From 2-02-FULL-45-10 sp964478235 (GTDB taxonomy: Bacteria > Patescibacteriota > Patescibacteriia > Magasanikbacterales > GWA2-37-8), in assembly GCA_964478235.1 (NCBI GenBank), contig CAYZGX010000011.1, positions 1-22,716 on the forward strand: a DNA stretch of 22,716 nucleotides. Reading direction: 5' to 3'. The notes under the pieces are model-generated. The model was not told where the DNA came from and did not search any database. It saw only the letters and a list, made by a program, of their open reading frames with translations. Of the stretch, positions 7,234 through 13,473 are shown piece after piece; position 1 is the stretch's first letter; every line of letters starts with the position of its first letter. The position numbers and the translations under genes were made by a program.

Positions 7234-7252
7234 CGCACTATTTATAGACGCA

Positions 7253-7296
7253 TTTACAAAGGGGTCATAATCTATTACACTAGCTTTTGATATAAT
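7253..7296 (+). promoter_or_regulatory. trpS promoter region, likely giving a leaderless mRNA
   Basis: Two options are visible. TTTACA (7253-7258), 17 bp, TACACT (7276-7281) would start near 7288. TGA-TATAAT (7288-7296), a perfect extended -10 without a good -35, would start at about 7303, one base from the ATG at 7304. Confidence 0.6.
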
Positions 7297-7303
7297 CATT
7301 TTT

Positions 7304-8293
7304 ATGCAATCATCTACTGTCATTTCAGGTATTCAACCAACTGGTAATTTACATCTCGGCAACTATCTTGGAGCAGTTAAAAACTGGGTCTCTATCCAAA
7401 AAAGCGCTAAATTCAAACAGTTTGTTTTTATTGCCGACCTTCATGCTTTAACTGGTGCCCAGACCGCCGAAGAGCGCCGAGCGCAAATCTTGGTCACCGC
7501 CGCAGAGCTTATTGCTGCTGGTGTTGACCCAGACAAGACAACTCTGTTTGTACAATCACAAGTAGCGGAGCACGCTGAGCTTGCTTGGGTATTTAACACT
7601 CTCACTCCGGTAGCCGAGCTCAATCGCATGACACAGTATAAGGATAAATCTGAGCGCCAAGAAAAAAATGTCAACGCTGGGCTACTCACCTATCCAATTC
7701 TTCAAGCCGCCGATATTCTCCTCTACAAAGCATGGCATGTACCGGTTGGCCAAGACCAAGTACAACATTTAGAACTAACTCGAGATATTGCTCGCTGGTT
7801 TACCAACCGCTACGGCGAATATTTCCCAGAGGTTAAACCGCTTCTCACCGACACACCAAAAGTTATGAGTTTGCTTGAGCCGACTAAAAAAATGAGTAAA
7901 AGCCTCGGCGGTGGACATGTACTCGAGCTCGTTGACGAGCCTGCTGTCGTTCTCGCTAAAATTAAAAAGGCTGTTACTGCCAATGAAGGTAGTGAAGATG
8001 CTTCAGCTCCCGGTGTCGATAACCTTCTCATGCTTCTGAAGCAATTTGGAACTAAAGAAGACTACGAAACATTTGTTGAAGCTGAAAAAGACGGTTCTAT
8101 CCGCTACGGTGACCTCAAAACAACTCTCGCCGAAGCAATCAGCACCTCATTTGAAAGCTTCCGTACCAAACGTGCCGAACTGCTCAAAAATCCAACTGAA
8201 CTAGAAGCCATTCTCGCTCGTGGCGCTGAGTCTGCTCGCCTGGTTGCCAAACAAACATTGGCTGATGTCTACAAGCTCGTTGGCTTGCGCTAA
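7304..8293 (+). CDS. trpS: Tryptophan--tRNA ligase
   Basis: This class I aminoacyl-tRNA synthetase charges tRNA-Trp. It is 329 aa, typical for bacterial TrpS. The HIGH-type signature is GNLHLGNYLGA (14-24), the GQDQ motif follows at 149-152 (PVGQDQVQHLELTRDIA), and KMSKS is at 196-200 followed by LGGG. The C-terminus KQTLADVYKLVGL fits the anticodon-binding helices of the family. The ATG at 7304 is very near a predicted transcription start, and no Shine-Dalgarno sequence is possible in such a short leader. The small membrane-protein gene follows after 48 nt, probably in the same transcript. Confidence 0.97.
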   Translation: MQSSTVISGIQPTGNLHLGNYLGAVKNWVSIQKSAKFKQFVFIADLHALTGAQTAEERRAQILVTAAELIAAGVDPDKTTLFVQSQVAEHAELAWVFNTLTPVAELNRMTQYKDKSERQEKNVNAGLLTYPILQAADILLYKAWHVPVGQDQVQHLELTRDIARWFTNRYGEYFPEVKPLLTDTPKVMSLLEPTKKMSKSLGGGHVLELVDEPAVVLAKIKKAVTANEGSEDASAPGVDNLLMLLKQFGTKEDYETFVEAEKDGSIRYGDLKTTLAEAISTSFESFRTKRAELLKNPTELEAILARGAESARLVAKQTLADVYKLVGLR

Positions 8294-8341
8294 AGAGCTT
8301 TGAGGACTACCATACCTACATCATTCATCTAACCTACTACT

Positions 8342-8710
8342 ATGGACCAACCAAAAGGACAGATTATTAAAATCCTCTACTTCTATGTAGTGTCGCTTGT
8401 TGCTTTGTTCATGGTCGTTTTCTCGCTCGCCGACATGGTCAATATCGCTCTACGCACCTATCTTTTTCCGAAAGCTGACGAGAATTATTACGGTTACTAT
8501 GCACCAGTATGCTCGAGCCCAGCTCAAGCTGGATCATCGAGTACCGTCAAAGATCCAGGCTGTATTAGTAAAGACGAACAAATGCGCATTGATAAAGATA
8601 ACCGCGAAGCCCAACGTCAGCGTGATTTGGTGCGCGACTTTTCTTTCTTAATCGTTGGCATCCCACTTTTCGCCTACCATTGGAACATCGTTCGTCGCAA
8701 AGAAATTTAA
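8342..8710 (+). CDS. Small two-pass membrane protein
   Basis: This 122-aa protein has a long hydrophobic segment at about 11-38 (ILYFYVVSLVALFMVVFSLA onward), a polar loop of about 60 residues, and a second segment at about 99-116 (FSFLIVGIPLFAYHW), ending in a basic RRKEI. The loop contains two cysteines, C57 and C74, which could form a disulfide if it faces outward. By the positive-inside rule both ends should be cytoplasmic. The pattern recalls DUF5671-type proteins known from Patescibacteria, but I cannot confirm that by eye. It lies 48 nt after trpS and 19 nt before the next gene. No Shine-Dalgarno sequence is seen, and the start context is CTACTATG. Confidence 0.8.
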   Translation: MDQPKGQIIKILYFYVVSLVALFMVVFSLADMVNIALRTYLFPKADENYYGYYAPVCSSPAQAGSSSTVKDPGCISKDEQMRIDKDNREAQRQRDLVRDFSFLIVGIPLFAYHWNIVRRKEI

Positions 8711-8729
8711 TCTTTAGCTTCTCGCTTGT

Positions 8730-9128
8730 ATGGGCGCTAAACGAAAATTAGCTGAGGGACAAATCAGTCTCGAAGAAGGGATAAAACTAAAACGGCTAGC
8801 CGAAGAAAAATCAGCCAAAGAAAAAAAGGAATCCGAAGAAGCTCGTTCGTTTATCCATAAAATAGTTACTGGTGAAATTAAGATGGGCAGCTTAGAAGCT
8901 ACCGCCAAAAAACCAGAACCACGACGTGGTGCTCCACGACGCGCTTTCCCGTTAAAAACTTCGCCGCTTGAGGCAGCTAGCGCCGCCAAGCCAGTAGCTA
9001 GCGACGAGCTCGACGAGAGTAAGCCGTTACCGCCGCCAGAAAGTCGCTTTGATGAATTCGGGCAACATTTTACCGGTATTGCCCCAACTGATGAATTACC
9101 AGGTGGTTTCACCAAAAAACACAAATAA
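8730..9128 (+). CDS. Charged, partly disordered hypothetical protein
   Basis: I do not recognise this 132-aa protein. The first 50 residues are a charged likely helix (GQISLEEGIKLKRLAEEKSA). A low-complexity stretch rich in P, R, A, S and E follows (EPRRGAPRRAFP; SKPLPPPES), with a short C-terminal tail (TDELPGGFTKKHK). The composition suggests disorder. It starts 19 nt after the membrane-protein gene with context TTGTATG and no Shine-Dalgarno sequence. It ends just before a strong bidirectional terminator. A 190-residue frame on the other strand overlaps it but crosses the terminator and is rejected. The function is unknown. Confidence 0.75.
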   Translation: MGAKRKLAEGQISLEEGIKLKRLAEEKSAKEKKESEEARSFIHKIVTGEIKMGSLEATAKKPEPRRGAPRRAFPLKTSPLEAASAAKPVASDELDESKPLPPPESRFDEFGQHFTGIAPTDELPGGFTKKHK

Positions 9129-9135
9129 ACAAAAA

Positions 9136-9163
9136 CACCCCGAATGTTCGGGGTGTTTTTTTT
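9136..9163. terminator. Bidirectional terminator between convergent orphan genes
   Basis: CACCCCGAA (9136-9144) and TTCGGGGTG (9147-9155) form a near-perfect stem. It is followed by eight T on the plus strand and preceded by five A, which act as a U-tract on the minus strand. Confidence 0.9.
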
Positions 9164-9166
9164 GAA

Positions 9167-9221
9167 GATCGCCACCGCTCTACCGAGAAGTAGTTTCTCG
9201 ACACAGCGGTGAGGGGCGATC
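9167..9221 (-). other. Three-tier stem structure in the 3' region of the 96-aa orphan
   Basis: There are three nested stems. GATCGCC (9167-9173) pairs with GGCGATC (9215-9221). ACCGCT (9174-9179) pairs with AGCGGT (9205-9210). CGAGAA (9184-9189) pairs with TTCTCG (9195-9200). They are separated by small internal loops, 19 pairs in all. It starts 16 nt after the stop codon at 9238, with no U-tract of its own. Confidence 0.8.
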
Positions 9222-9237
9222 GTCTGCTCCACACCAA

Positions 9238-9528
9238 TTACTCGTTCGAGCTTGCAAGTTCTAGCTCGATTGCTCGAAAGAGCCATAAGGCTCCTGGGTG
9301 GAGAATCTTTTCACGAATTCGTCGGTTGACCAGAGCTCGACCGGGGTTTTCCAGGTCAAAATCTTTGGCCACCTGCTCTTGAAAACGGACGCACAGTAGA
9401 TCAAAAACAATGCTTCCTTCTGCTCGCAGTCGTTTACCTTCTGGCGAGGTTATGAGTTTAACATAATCTTTGAAACGTACTCTCTCTGGTGCGTCTGACG
9501 ATCCGTCAGGGTGCGGGTGTTTGAACAC
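9238..9528 (-). CDS. Orphan protein with GTG start and strong Shine-Dalgarno
   Basis: I do not recognise this 96-aa protein. After the initiator it reads FKHPHPDGSSDAPERVRFKD, followed by helical, charged sequence (SPEGKRLRAEGSIVFDLLCV; LFRAIELELASSNE). There is no membrane segment. The GTG at 9528 is supported by AGGAGGT (9534-9540), 5 nt upstream. C precedes the start codon. It has its own TTGACA/TAGTAT promoter with a 15-bp palindrome over the -10, a hairpin in the leader, and a three-tier RNA structure after the stop. This amount of control for a small gene suggests it is regulated, though the signal cannot be named. Confidence 0.75.
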   Translation of the reverse strand: MFKHPHPDGSSDAPERVRFKDYVKLITSPEGKRLRAEGSIVFDLLCVRFQEQVAKDFDLENPGRALVNRRIREKILHPGALWLFRAIELELASSNE

Positions 9529-9533
9529 GCGCC

Positions 9534-9540
9534 ACCTCCT
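9534..9540 (-). promoter_or_regulatory. Ribosome binding site of the 96-aa orphan
   Basis: AGGAGGT on the minus strand, 5 nt before the GTG. This is the strongest Shine-Dalgarno match in the window. A TCGGC/GCCGA hairpin (9553-9567) lies 12 nt upstream of it. Confidence 0.8.
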
Positions 9541-9593
9541 CTCTTGTGATTGTCGGCTTGTGGCCGATGGGAAATAGTTTGGTCGAACAGGCC

Positions 9594-9622
9594 ATACTAC
9601 CGTAGTATAGCACTTTTGTCAA
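9594..9622 (-). promoter_or_regulatory. Promoter of the 96-aa orphan with palindromic operator candidate
   Basis: On the minus strand TTGACA (9617-9622) and TAGTAT (9594-9599) have a 17-bp spacer. A perfect 7-bp inverted repeat around one base, ATACTAC-C-GTAGTAT (9594-9608), covers the -10 box. Confidence 0.75.
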
Positions 9623-9661
9623 GGTTTTACTGGTAAATACGGGCCTACCCGCCCCAGATAC

Positions 9662-9690
9662 TTGACAAAAACCCCTATTTTACCTATACT
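9662..9690 (+). promoter_or_regulatory. Promoter of rplA
   Basis: TTGACA (9662-9667), 17 bp, TATACT (9685-9690). Transcription should start near 9697, leaving a leader of about 59 nt, longer than most here. Confidence 0.85.
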
Positions 9691-9706
9691 AGGCCTACTT
9701 TAATCA

Positions 9707-9740
9707 GGTGGGACTCCGCCATCCGGAGGCTATTACCACT
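9707..9740 (+). promoter_or_regulatory. Structured rplA leader, possible L1 binding site
   Basis: GGTGG (9707-9711) can pair with CCACT (9736-9740), and CTCCG (9714-9718) with CGGAG (9724-9728). The two helices are separated by an asymmetric internal loop. L1 mRNA targets are known to consist of two helices around an asymmetric loop, so autoregulation is plausible but unproven. Confidence 0.45.
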
Positions 9741-9755
9741 ATCATACATACCTGT

Positions 9756-10436
9756 ATGTCAAAACGAATGAACGCCATCAAGGCTAAGGTAGACAAAAAC
9801 AAAGTCTATCCGCTCGCTGAGGCCGTCAAATTACTCAAAGAAACTAGCGGTGTGAAGTTCGACGCTTCCGTTGAAATTCACGCTAACTTGGGTATCGACC
9901 CAAAAAAGGGTGAACAGCAAATTCGCGCAACAGTCGCTATGCCGCACGGCACTGGTAAGACTAAAAAAATCGCCGCTTTTGTCACTGCTGAAAAAGAAAA
10001 AGAAGCAAAAGATGCTGGCGCTGACGTTGTCTGTACCGAAGAAGATATCAAACGTATCAAAGACACTGGTAAATTCGATTTTGAAATCGCTGTTACCACT
10101 CCTGACATGATGCCTAAAATGGCCGCTGTTGCGAAAGTGCTCGGTCCAAAAGGTTTGATGCCTAACCCAAAAACTGAAACCGTTTCTCCAAACTTGAAGA
10201 AAATGATTGAAGAGTTGAAGAAAGGTAAAGTTACTTTCAAGAACGACGATACTTCTAATGTGCATCAACTCGTTGGCAAGGTAAGCTTCACTGATACCCA
10301 ACTCGCTGAAAACATTACAGCTTTCATCGAAGCACTCAAGAAAGCCAAACCAAATACTTCTAAAGGAACCTACATCCAAAACTTGGTAGTGAAAACTGCT
10401 ATGGGTCCAGCTATTCGTTTGTCAGACGTTGCCTAA
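9756..10436 (+). CDS. rplA: 50S ribosomal protein L1
   Basis: L1 forms the mobile L1 stalk that moves E-site tRNA and commonly represses its own mRNA. It is 226 aa (family about 225-235). Signatures are LKETSGVKFDASVEIHANLG, RATVAMPHGTGKTKKIAAF, VLGPKGLMPNPKTETVSPN and KGKVTFKNDDTSNVHQLVG. The start at 9756 (MSKRMNAIKAK) matches the family; the frame runs 16 codons further upstream through the leader and is rejected there. Unusually, it stands alone with its own promoter and terminator; rplK, rplJ and rplL are not adjacent. Several Parcubacteria lineages are reported to lack L1, so its presence narrows the taxonomic options. No Shine-Dalgarno sequence lies near the start. Confidence 0.97.
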   Translation: MSKRMNAIKAKVDKNKVYPLAEAVKLLKETSGVKFDASVEIHANLGIDPKKGEQQIRATVAMPHGTGKTKKIAAFVTAEKEKEAKDAGADVVCTEEDIKRIKDTGKFDFEIAVTTPDMMPKMAAVAKVLGPKGLMPNPKTETVSPNLKKMIEELKKGKVTFKNDDTSNVHQLVGKVSFTDTQLAENITAFIEALKKAKPNTSKGTYIQNLVVKTAMGPAIRLSDVA

Positions 10437-10450
10437 ACGCTACAAAATAA

Positions 10451-10476
10451 AAAACTCCGAGCAATCGGAGTTTTTT
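10451..10476 (+). terminator. Intrinsic terminator of rplA
   Basis: AAAACTCCGA (10451-10460) pairs with TCGGAGTTTT (10465-10474) around GCAA, with six T (10471-10476). The next -35 box begins 3 nt later. Confidence 0.9.
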
Positions 10477-10478
10477 GT

Positions 10479-10507
10479 TTGACAGCCAAGCCCCTCGTCC
10501 TTATACT
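10479..10507 (+). promoter_or_regulatory. Promoter of the dCMP deaminase gene
   Basis: TTGACA (10479-10484), 17 bp, TATACT (10502-10507). The expected start near 10514 gives a leader of about 18 nt. Confidence 0.85.
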
Positions 10508-10531
10508 ACCCTCACTTTTAACTTCACTCGT

Positions 10532-11014
10532 ATGCAACACGCTCGAACGAATGCTATTTCTTGGGACGAATGCTTTATGCGGATGGCGCATGTTATCGCG
10601 GAACGCTCCAAAGATCCGTCCACGCAAGCCGGCGCTGTGGTTGCCACCTCCACTAATATCGTAGTTGGTCTCGGCTATAACGGCTTTCCTCGCGGTATTG
10701 CCGACGGTGTTTTACCGTGGGAACGCGAAGGCTCGTTTCTGGACACCAAATACGCCTATATCTGTCACGCTGAAGAAAACGCTATCTACAACGCCAACAA
10801 ATCCACTGAAGGTTGTAAGGTTTATTGCACGTTATTCCCTTGCAATGAGTGTGCTAAAACTATGCTTCAAAATGGTATTAAAGAGCTCATCTACGAAAAA
10901 GAGTACCACAATCTTGATGCGGCCGAAGCTGCCCGCCGCTTGTTTGATGCCGCTGGTATTACCTATCGCCAATACGTTTCTGACGCCTCTAAAGAAAAGA
11001 TTGCTACATCCTAA
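10532..11014 (+). CDS. dCMP deaminase family protein
   Basis: This zinc-dependent cytidine-deaminase-fold enzyme would convert dCMP to dUMP, the substrate of thymidylate synthase. It is 160 aa. The zinc site is HAEENAI (H79, with catalytic E81) plus PCNECAK (C104 and C107). GYNGFPRG near residue 50 is typical of dCMP deaminases rather than tRNA or guanine deaminases. The start at 10532 follows the promoter by a short leader without a Shine-Dalgarno sequence; the frame extends upstream through the promoter, which is rejected. The P-loop gene follows after 6 nt, and the dut-thyA-folA genes lie about 2.5 kb downstream, which supports the nucleotide role. Confidence 0.9.
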   Translation: MQHARTNAISWDECFMRMAHVIAERSKDPSTQAGAVVATSTNIVVGLGYNGFPRGIADGVLPWEREGSFLDTKYAYICHAEENAIYNANKSTEGCKVYCTLFPCNECAKTMLQNGIKELIYEKEYHNLDAAEAARRLFDAAGITYRQYVSDASKEKIATS

Positions 11015-11020
11015 TATTGT

Positions 11021-11572
11021 ATGTCCAACGTTATTTTCGGCTTCACCGGCCTACTCGCCAGCGGTAAAGGCACCGCCACCAGCTACTACCAAGAAAAGCA
11101 TGCGGCGAGCACTTTTCGCTTTTCCACTATTCTCCGCGACCTGACTAGCCGAGTATACTTGGAGCAATCTCGCGACAATCTTATTAAAATGTCCGAGTGT
11201 ATCCGCGCCACCTTTGGCGAGGACACCTTAGCCAAAGCTGTGGCCAAAGATGCTGCTTCAGCCGATAAACCACTTATTGTTATTGACGGCATCCGTCGTT
11301 TGGCTGATATTGCCCACCTCCTCCCCCTCCCAAACTTTGTATTAGTCGAGATTTTTGCCGAGGAGCGCACTCGCTATGAGCGACTTATCAAGCGCGGAGA
11401 AAATAGTGACGACACCACCAAAACGTTTGAACAATTTCTAGCCGATCATCAGCGCTCGACCGAGCTCAGCATCCTTGATGTTATCCCCCACGCGAAAGAA
11501 CGCATTGATAACAACGGAACTCTGGAAGAATTACACAGTTCATTAGAAAAATTGCTCAAAAAATACCAATAA
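11021..11572 (+). CDS. P-loop nucleotide kinase-like protein
   Basis: This 183-aa protein has a Walker A motif GLLASGKGT (10-18) and a later hydrophobic strand ending in an acidic residue (LIVIDGIRRLAD, about 86-97). It also has an arginine-rich segment (EERTRYERLIKRGEN) that could be the lid. The layout resembles NMP kinases, dephospho-CoA kinase and the UPF0200-type proteins. The order after a dCMP deaminase suggests a deoxynucleotide kinase, but the substrate cannot be read from the sequence. It starts 6 nt after the deaminase stop with context TTGTATG, and a terminator follows the stop closely. Confidence 0.75.
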   Translation: MSNVIFGFTGLLASGKGTATSYYQEKHAASTFRFSTILRDLTSRVYLEQSRDNLIKMSECIRATFGEDTLAKAVAKDAASADKPLIVIDGIRRLADIAHLLPLPNFVLVEIFAEERTRYERLIKRGENSDDTTKTFEQFLADHQRSTELSILDVIPHAKERIDNNGTLEELHSSLEKLLKKYQ

Positions 11573-11578
11573 ACTCTT

Positions 11579-11603
11579 GACCACCTCTATGGTGGTCTTT
11601 TTT
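11579..11603 (+). terminator. Intrinsic terminator after the P-loop kinase-like gene
   Basis: GACCACC (11579-11585) pairs with GGTGGTC (11591-11597) around TCTAT, followed by six T (11598-11603). Confidence 0.9.
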
Positions 11604-11624
11604 CTGGCGCACTTTTCTGATTTT

Positions 11625-11633
11625 TGGTATACT
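11625..11633 (+). promoter_or_regulatory. Extended -10 promoter of the charged-protein cassette
   Basis: TGG-TATACT (11625-11633) is an extended -10. The position for a -35 (11605-11610) has no match. Transcription should start near 11640, about 14 nt before the ATG. Confidence 0.6.
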
Positions 11634-11653
11634 ACTACCACTTAACTTTTTCT

Positions 11654-11830
11654 ATGAAAAAATCCGCTTTCAAGCAACTCATTGTTAGCATACAATCGCA
11701 GGCCGACGATCTCTATATGGGCTATGTCAAAAAAATGAAAGCACTCGACAAGCTTGCGCACAGTATTCTAGAAAAAGCTGAAAAGAAAAAGGCTTCCGAC
11801 GTTCGTAAAAAAATTAAAAAATTAGCCTAA
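11654..11830 (+). CDS. Small basic helical protein
   Basis: This 58-aa protein, MKKSAFKQLIVSIQSQADDL onward, is lysine-rich, probably a single long helix, and has no membrane segment. The start at 11654 is preferred over an in-frame upstream ATG at 11624, because that ATG precedes the predicted -10 box. It has no Shine-Dalgarno sequence, whereas the next gene, 6 nt after its stop, does. The coding potential is supported by the promoter, the tight spacing to the next gene and the lack of alternatives. The function is unknown, but a partner role for the following large charged protein is possible. Confidence 0.65.
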   Translation: MKKSAFKQLIVSIQSQADDLYMGYVKKMKALDKLAHSILEKAEKKKASDVRKKIKKLA

Positions 11831-11835
11831 AGGAG
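11831..11835 (+). promoter_or_regulatory. Ribosome binding site of the 508-aa protein
   Basis: AGGAG directly after the TAA of the preceding gene and 1 nt before the ATG at 11837 (TAAAGGAGTATG). The spacing is unusually short, so it may act in coupling rather than as a normal site. Confidence 0.5.
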
Positions 11836-11836
11836 T

Positions 11837-13363
11837 ATGTACCGAAATACAGAAGCTCTCGATAAATTAAGTATAGAAAATGCCGAGGTGGCTGGTTCGG
11901 CCAAAGCTGAGAAGATTGAAGGATCTCCAGCTGAGATGGCCCACGAAGTCACCCACCACATCCGCGCCAACGAGGCGGCGGCTGTTGGATTACACAATCG
12001 AGCAGATTCTGCATTGCAAAAATTTTTATCCATGATTGATAAAGGCGATCATGAAGATTTGGATAAAATGCTAGAAATTGAAAAGGAGATTGACGGCCTT
12101 TTAAAAGAATACCAATCACATAACGCTGAGCTCGCTAAAAAAGTAGACACTTCTCTCGCTCGCCTGGACACCGCTCAAGAAGATAGTAGCGATAAAGTAT
12201 TGTTTGACGAAGGTGAAGATGAAAAAATGACCGACAAGCAGGTTCTTGACGAAATTAAGGATAAAGAAGCGATTGAAAAGGGCAATTATGTTACCTATGA
12301 AGAAGTTGTTGAACCACCAACCCCGCCAGCTGATGCTTTCGACGAGGTTGAAGAAGTAAAATCAGCTAAAGAATCTGTCCACAAGAAAAAAGAAACTCAC
12401 TCTCTTGATAAAAAGAAAGATGCTCTTTTGGCACAATTAGATAATCGCCTAGCCAAAGCTGAACACAAGAAAACTCCAAAAGATGTCGCTCGTGAAGAAC
12501 AGGCTCTCATGGAGAAAACTCATCGTGAAAAGGCTGCTTTTGCTAAAAAAATCAAAAAAGCCGGCTTCAGCAAAGATGTTGTTGCCCGCGCTGAAAAAAT
12601 GTTTGATAACCTCTACAACGGCTGGGCGACCAAGCAAACAATGGCTGAAGATATGGCTGAATTATTGTCGGCTGGTGTTTCTGAAGAAGATTTACAGTCA
12701 GCTCAAGATTTCATTATCGAAAACCACCCAACCATGCTCCCTACCCGCGAGATGATTGCGGCCAAAATGACTGGATCACAGGATTACGACAGCTACACAA
12801 AAGAATTGAGTGTGAGCCAACCTAAAAAAATGCCTAAAGGCAAGTCTGTTTATAAAAAAGAGGAATCAGTTTCACAACCAGAAAAATCTGAAAAGCGCCA
12901 TACCGCAAAAACCGAAGAACCTGACCAGAAAAAATCATCTTCTATTGTTTATAAATCGCCTCATAATAACTCAGTTCACGTTGATAAAGACCTCAACCCC
13001 ACAAAACGTCTGACTAAAGAAGAGCGCGAAGACTACAAAAAGTGGGAGGGTCTATTTGATGCCATGGATACTGCCTATCTGGTAGCCAAGGCTGATTCTT
13101 TTGAAAAATCGCTCAAGGGAAAATCGTCTGAAGAAGCTCAAAACTTTGCCGCTCTAGAGGCTGGTAATATGGCTGCCGCTCGTGAGCTTATCCGCGCCGG
13201 AAAAAGTCTGAGCGAGGCTGAATACTGGAAGCAAAGAATCCGCCCTGACTTCCGCTATATGCCGGACAAAACACACGTCGACGAGACCCTCGATGCCATG
13301 AGCGCTGAAGCTGACAAAAAAGCTAAGGCTCGGGAGAAAAAATGGTGGCAATTCTGGAAATAA
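11837..13363 (+). CDS. Large charged, coiled-coil and low-complexity protein
   Basis: I do not recognise this 508-aa protein. It is very rich in K, E, A and D. Residues about 30-115 and 180-260 look like coiled coil. The part around 250-310 (AGFSKDVVARAEKMFDNLYN; AGVSEEDLQSAQDFIIENHP) looks like a compact helical unit. Residues 325-385 are low complexity with the repeat SVSQP occurring twice. A C-terminal helical region follows 395 and ends in an aromatic basic tail, KKWWQFWK, which could touch a membrane. No signal peptide is visible. It follows the 58-aa gene by 6 nt and a terminator follows it. A structural or scaffold role is conceivable, but nothing in the sequence proves it. Confidence 0.8.
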   Translation: MYRNTEALDKLSIENAEVAGSAKAEKIEGSPAEMAHEVTHHIRANEAAAVGLHNRADSALQKFLSMIDKGDHEDLDKMLEIEKEIDGLLKEYQSHNAELAKKVDTSLARLDTAQEDSSDKVLFDEGEDEKMTDKQVLDEIKDKEAIEKGNYVTYEEVVEPPTPPADAFDEVEEVKSAKESVHKKKETHSLDKKKDALLAQLDNRLAKAEHKKTPKDVAREEQALMEKTHREKAAFAKKIKKAGFSKDVVARAEKMFDNLYNGWATKQTMAEDMAELLSAGVSEEDLQSAQDFIIENHPTMLPTREMIAAKMTGSQDYDSYTKELSVSQPKKMPKGKSVYKKEESVSQPEKSEKRHTAKTEEPDQKKSSSIVYKSPHNNSVHVDKDLNPTKRLTKEEREDYKKWEGLFDAMDTAYLVAKADSFEKSLKGKSSEEAQNFAALEAGNMAAARELIRAGKSLSEAEYWKQRIRPDFRYMPDKTHVDETLDAMSAEADKKAKAREKKWWQFWK

Positions 13364-13385
13364 AACTATCCACACACTACTCAAA

Positions 13386-13412
13386 AACCTGCGTATTTAC
13401 GCAGGTTTTTTT
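13386..13412 (+). terminator. Intrinsic terminator after the 508-aa gene
   Basis: AACCTGCGTA (13386-13395) pairs with TACGCAGGTT (13398-13407), with seven T (13406-13412). The dut -35 box begins 3 nt later. Confidence 0.9.
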
Positions 13413-13414
13413 AG

Positions 13415-13443
13415 TTGGCAAACCAAGGTCTTTCTGTTACTAT
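13415..13443 (+). promoter_or_regulatory. Promoter of the dut-thyA-folA operon
   Basis: TTGGCA (13415-13420), 17 bp, TACTAT (13438-13443). The expected start near 13450 leaves a leader of about 24 nt. Confidence 0.7.
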
Positions 13444-13473
13444 GGGTGAAGCTCAGTCACTTCTTTTTTTACC

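Noticed and set aside
8714..9286. 190-residue frame on the minus strand over the 8730-9128 gene and the terminator
   Set aside because: It would run through a strong bidirectional terminator and the three-tier structure and into the 96-aa gene. It has no initiation signal, and its composition is low complexity.
9604..9609. Second TATACT on the minus strand near 9604 as the -10 of the 96-aa gene
   Set aside because: It is only 7 bp from the -35. TAGTAT at 9594 has the 17-bp spacer.
9708..9755. N-terminal extension of L1 by 16 codons
   Set aside because: It covers the structured leader, does not match the L1 family N-terminus, and 9756 has the usual TATG context.
9831..10379. 182-residue frame antisense to rplA
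   Set aside because: rplA is certain. The antisense protein is a Phe- and Ser-rich shadow.
12820..12885. Repeat of SVSQP in the 508-aa protein as a tandem-repeat domain
   Set aside because: It occurs only twice within low-complexity sequence, too little to call a repeat unit.
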